A DNA stretch of 20,937 bases, taken from positions 1 through 20,937 of the IMG/VR virus record IMGVR_UViG_3300042539_000484, one strand, 5' to 3'. This document shows positions 19,428 through 20,937 of this stretch, in pieces. This DNA comes from a virus. How positions within the stretch are numbered: the stretch's first letter is position 1; each line of letters opens with the position of its first letter. The notes beneath the pieces are model-generated. The model ran no database searches. It was given only the letters and a program-made list of their open reading frames with translations, and was not told the origin of the DNA. Made by a program: the position numbers and the translations under genes.

Positions 19428-19440
19428 TATGTTATAAATA
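19410..19440 (+). promoter_or_regulatory. tmRNA promoter: early -35/-10 overlapping a T4-type late box
   Basis: TTGACA at 19410-19415, 17-nt spacer, TATAAA at 19433-19438 preceded by TGT (extended -10). The same bases extend to TATAAATA (19433-19440), the T4 late promoter box, followed by CTATG. The promoter lies across the end of the ANL gene, so the tmRNA has its own transcription start near 19445 and could be read both early and late. Confidence 0.75.
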
Positions 19441-19511
19441 CTATGCTTAGGTCGTTGAGAGACGAAACATAGGTTTCTTGGACGTGGGGGCAGTTCCCAC
19501 CCGGTCCACCA
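19441..19511 (+). ncRNA. ssrA: tmRNA acceptor piece
   Basis: Contains the T arm (GTGGG 19484-19488, loop GGCAGTT, CCCAC 19496-19500), the acceptor 3' strand CCGGTCC (19501-19507), discriminator A and encoded CCA (19509-19511). The loop GGCAGTT differs from the usual TTCGAAT of tRNAs; I recall this form from alphaproteobacterial two-piece tmRNAs. Upstream, ACATAG (19467-19472) can pair with CTATGT (19735-19740) of the coding piece, as expected for helix P2. The 5' end is approximate. Confidence 0.85.
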
Positions 19512-19582
19512 TAAGCACTTGCGTATTAGCCGCACCATGAAAATGACGTATGCGGGGGAATGTAAATCGGGTAGTGCTTATG
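19510..19582. repeat. processing stem of the tmRNA precursor
   Basis: CATAAGCACT (19510-19519) and AGTGCTTATG (19573-19582) form a perfect 10-bp inverted repeat that closes the segment between the two tmRNA pieces. It extends nearly from the acceptor stem, so the precursor can fold with both pieces joined by one long hairpin, which is then cut out to make the mature two-piece RNA. Confidence 0.85.
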
Positions 19583-19584
19583 AT

Positions 19585-19757
19585 GGGCCGGAATCAGGTT
19601 CGACAGGATTCAGTAAGGTCGTAAGGAGACCGAAAGCAAATCGTAAATGCAAACGACAACAATGCATATGAGGCTTTCGCTCTAGCAGCGTAATCCTTTG
19701 GGTATGGGCTCCACCTCGAAACAGAACGGGCCCGCTATGTGTTCCATCGCACACGAT
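19585..19757 (+). ncRNA. ssrA: tmRNA coding piece
   Basis: Begins at GGGCCGG (19585-19591), followed by the D-loop-like GGTTCGACAGG. Within it, GGTC/GACC around 19617-19632 could be part of a pseudoknot. After the tag stop, GGGCTC (19706-19711) pairs with GGGCCC (19728-19733) and CTATGT (19735-19740) can pair with the acceptor piece. The 3' end near 19757 is inferred from the start of the hairpin at 19758. Confidence 0.82.
19649..19693 (+). other. tmRNA proteolysis tag reading frame
   Basis: Resume codon GCA at 19649, then AAC GAC AAC AAT GCA TAT GAG GCT TTC GCT CTA GCA GCG and TAA at 19691-19693. The tag is ANDNNAYEAFALAA. The AND start and the hydrophobic ALAA end match bacterial SsrA tags; the -LAA end is what ClpXP recognises. 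The extra length and E-x-F-A before LAA are of alphaproteobacterial type. Confidence 0.9.
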
Positions 19758-19796
19758 TTTCCCCTTTTTCATTATAAATACCAATGAGAGGGGAAA
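19758..19796 (+). promoter_or_regulatory. hairpin with late promoter in its loop and ribosome site in its stem
   Basis: TTTCCCC (19758-19764) pairs with GGGGAAA (19790-19796), and inside that TCATT (19769-19773) with AATGA (19783-19787). The late box TATAAATA (19773-19780) spans the inner stem edge and loop, and the SD GAGAGGGG of the next gene is in the 3' arm. Transcripts from the tmRNA promoter would hide the SD; transcripts from the late box would start after the 5' arm and leave it open. T4 gene e is controlled this way. It may also mark the tmRNA 3' end. Confidence 0.6.
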
Positions 19797-19799
19797 GCC

Positions 19800-19895
19800 A
19801 TGATCAAAGTCCTTCAAATCTACTTGACAGCCTTTATCTTTGTTGCTACAATACTACCAATCATGACCTATGCTGCACTAGCCTCTACATGCTAA
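19800..19895 (+). CDS. tiny membrane or signal-peptide protein
   Basis: A 31-residue peptide, 'MIKVLQIYLTAFIFVATILP' then 'MTYAALASTC', almost wholly hydrophobic: one transmembrane helix or a signal peptide with an A-x-A-like end before the final S-T-C. A strong SD (GAGAGGGG) lies 6 nt upstream, within the hairpin described at 19758. Too short for a family call; its position right after a late box supports expression. Confidence 0.55.
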   Translation: MIKVLQIYLTAFIFVATILPIMTYAALASTC

Positions 19896-19910
19896 TAAAA
19901 GGAATATATT

Positions 19911-20105
19911 ATGAGTGAGAAAGACAAATACACTGGTATGCGTGAGTTTAACTTTGCTCTAAGCGCCAACGTCTATATCTGTGCCTTTGCCGGTTTGTTT
20001 CTAGGTGCTATTCTAGGATACTGGGCAACAGGAGTAATCGAAATCACTATCGCATCCGCAGTTACAATATCGCTTCTTTCAGGCATCTTTGGTATGTTCG
20101 TATGA
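19911..20105 (+). CDS. two-helix small membrane protein
   Basis: A 64-residue protein with a polar start (MSEKDKYTGMREFNFALSAN) and two transmembrane helices ('VYICAFAGLFLGAILGYWAT' and 'IEITIASAVTISLLSGIFGM') joined by a short turn, so N- and C-termini are on the same side. AAAGGAA is the ribosome site. It overlaps the next gene by 4 nt (ATGA). The hairpin topology resembles class II holins, but nothing more supports a lysis role. Confidence 0.68.
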   Translation: MSEKDKYTGMREFNFALSANVYICAFAGLFLGAILGYWATGVIEITIASAVTISLLSGIFGMFV

Positions 20106-20326
20106 CGCCCGACGACATTCAGAAATTCAGTTTGCAGATTGAGGAAATGGTCTATATGAAAGACATTCCTTATATCGATGCTGTTATCATGTATTGTGAA
20201 GAAACAGGATTTGAACTAGAGACAGCCGCCAAACTTATCTCTGGCGTTCTCAAATCTAAGATAAAATTAGAAGCCGAAGACCTCCACTACCTTAAGAAAT
20301 CAAACACCTCCCAACTCCCTCTCTAA
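20102..20326 (+). CDS. gp33-like late transcription co-activator
   Basis: A 74-residue helical, acidic protein: 'MTPDDIQKFSLQIEEMVYMK', 'IPYIDAVIMYCEETGFELET', 'AAKLISGVLKSKIKLEAEDL', ending KKSNTSQLPL. The scheme F-S-x-x-I-E-x-x-V ... Y-x-D-A-V-x-x-Y-C-E-x-x-x-x-E-x-x-x-A-A-K-L-I ... L-K-x-K-I-x-x-E-A-x-x-L and final LPL matches the small protein annotated in T4-like phages as gp33, which binds RNA polymerase and links late promoters to the sliding clamp. Consistent with the TATAAATA boxes nearby. The call rests on recalled family pattern. Confidence 0.62.
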   Translation: MTPDDIQKFSLQIEEMVYMKDIPYIDAVIMYCEETGFELETAAKLISGVLKSKIKLEAEDLHYLKKSNTSQLPL

Positions 20327-20335
20327 TATGGTGAT

Positions 20336-20937
20336 ATGATGTTTAGTGAATATGAAGTATATGATATTGAAAAAGCAAAGAACCATATCAAAACTCTAAT
20401 CGGAACCCGTAGCCTTTTGTGGAATGGTATCACTCGCAATGTCGTGATTGCTGGTGGTTTCTTTACAAGCGTTTTACAAAACACACCTTTCAAGGACGTT
20501 GATATCTTTATTCTGAACAATGATGTTGATGTTTATAACAACTTGACCGAGCGCCAGCAGCGGCCGCTATGGCGCCGATCTGAAATGATGTCATACATGC
20601 ACAATAAAAACATTGTTGATGTTATCAATAATACTAAAACAGATGCACAGTATATTCTCACCAAGTATAAGACCCGTGAGGAACTACTGAGTCACTTTGA
20701 TTATAAGCATTGCAAGGTGTCGTATGTTCCTGAGGAAGATAAACTCTATATCAACCGTGAGACCTTCGACTGCATCAAGAATAAGATCCTCAAGTGGAAC
20801 AACAATAAACAACTTGAACACCCAAATCAGATATATCGTAAGAACAGGTTTCTCAATCAAGGTTGGGTGCTTGAAACAGATAAAAAAGAAGAACAATCAT
20901 ATGGTAATATTTTGATGCAGTCTTATGAGAAGTTGAA
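20336..20937 (+). CDS. nucleotidyltransferase-like protein, cut by window end
   Basis: At least 200 residues, open to the window edge. 'VVIAGGFFTSVLQNTPFKDVDIFIL' near residues 38-62 is the nucleotidyltransferase signature G-G-(x)n-S...D-x-D-I-F, with a D-V-D metal-binding pair as in poly(A) polymerase or CCA-adding folds. The later part ('ILTKYKTREELLSHFDYKHC', 'YINRETFDCIKNKILK') resembles uncharacterised T4-like phage proteins. ATG 20336 and 20339 are both possible; no clear SD is visible. Substrate unknown: adenylylation of RNA ends or of a protein are both open. Confidence 0.7.
   Translation, partial: MMFSEYEVYDIEKAKNHIKTLIGTRSLLWNGITRNVVIAGGFFTSVLQNTPFKDVDIFILNNDVDVYNNLTERQQRPLWRRSEMMSYMHNKNIVDVINNTKTDAQYILTKYKTREELLSHFDYKHCKVSYVPEEDKLYINRETFDCIKNKILKWNNNKQLEHPNQIYRKNRFLNQGWVLETDKKEEQSYGNILMQSYEKL

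Larger units (their letters stand above)
19441..19757 (+). ncRNA. ssrA: permuted two-piece tmRNA (ssrA)
   Basis: Gene order is acceptor piece, then intervening segment, then coding piece, the reverse of one-piece tmRNA. The coding piece starts GGGCCGG and shows the hallmark 'GGTTCGACAGGATT'. The acceptor piece ends CCGGTCC-A-CCA with CCA encoded. The two form a 7-bp acceptor stem with a G3-U70 pair, the alanine identity element. The tag frame reads ANDNNAYEAFALAA followed by TAA. Together with host SmpB this RNA rescues stalled ribosomes and tags the nascent protein for degradation. No anticodon arm is present. The outer ends (about 19441 and 19757) are estimates. Confidence 0.93.

Noticed and set aside
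19484-19511. T arm plus CCA read as the end of a tRNA gene
   Set aside because: No anticodon or D arm lies upstream; the matching acceptor 5' strand is downstream at 19585, as in a permuted tmRNA.
20560-20580. GC-rich patch with a NotI site as a cloning scar
   Set aside because: It is in frame inside the nucleotidyltransferase-like gene, codes for ordinary residues, and nothing else vector-like surrounds it.
1-20937. CRISPR arrays, insertion sequences, integrase or att sites
   Set aside because: I saw no regularly spaced direct repeats, transposase or integrase genes, or terminal inverted repeats; the tmRNA gene, a common att site, has no integrase nearby.

Overview
The window reads as part of a T4-superfamily (myovirus-type) phage genome infecting an alphaproteobacterium. 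All genes lie on the + strand, are short, and are packed with 1-40 nt overlaps (ATGA, TAATG, GTGA junctions). Several products match families carried by T4-like phages: SprT-like peptidase, PhoH ATPase, PD-(D/E)XK exonuclease, ATP-dependent DNA ligase, a virion structural protein of the 'AFGRAR' type and a gp33-like late-transcription co-activator. Candidate late promoters match the T4 late box TATAAATA. The alphaproteobacterial host is inferred mainly from a circularly permuted, two-piece tmRNA gene, an arrangement typical of that class (also found in some cyanobacteria and betaproteobacteria).

Layout. 1-1.0 kb: T4-like conserved genes (DUF6433-like, SprT-like). 1.04-2.6 kb: an early-type promoter drives a probable restriction endonuclease overlapping a beta-class DNA methyltransferase. 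2.6-13.3 kb: an accessory or early region divided by repeated boundary modules (a GGTGCGAC-N5-GTCGCACC dyad followed by an extended -10 promoter). It holds a GIY-YIG nuclease, a free-standing sigma region 4 protein, many proteins of 27-90 aa, the RNA ligase RtcB, a histone H1-like DNA-binding protein, a SWIM zinc finger protein, DNA ligase, a cyclic-phosphate-processing receiver (cREC) protein and a conserved phage protein. An intrinsic terminator at 13.33 kb closes this region. 13.4-16.0 kb: PhoH, then a structural gene behind a candidate late promoter. 16.0-19.4 kb: exonuclease, a small lipoprotein, a secreted protein, a coiled-coil protein and a 500-residue ANL-superfamily adenylating enzyme. 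19.4-19.8 kb: the permuted tmRNA. 19.8-20.9 kb: small membrane proteins, the gp33-like protein and a nucleotidyltransferase-like gene cut by the window end.

How the parts may fit together. RtcB, cREC, the terminal nucleotidyltransferase-like protein and the tmRNA suggest investment in repairing cut RNA and rescuing stalled ribosomes, as would help against host anticodon or mRNA nucleases. The restriction-modification pair could degrade host or competitor DNA while marking phage DNA. The ANL enzyme and the secreted or lipidated proteins before it have no obvious conventional phage role and are the best candidate for an undescribed system. Arginine codon use splits the window: RtcB and most accessory genes use CGN only, while the structural gene, the ANL gene and the methyltransferase use AGA heavily.
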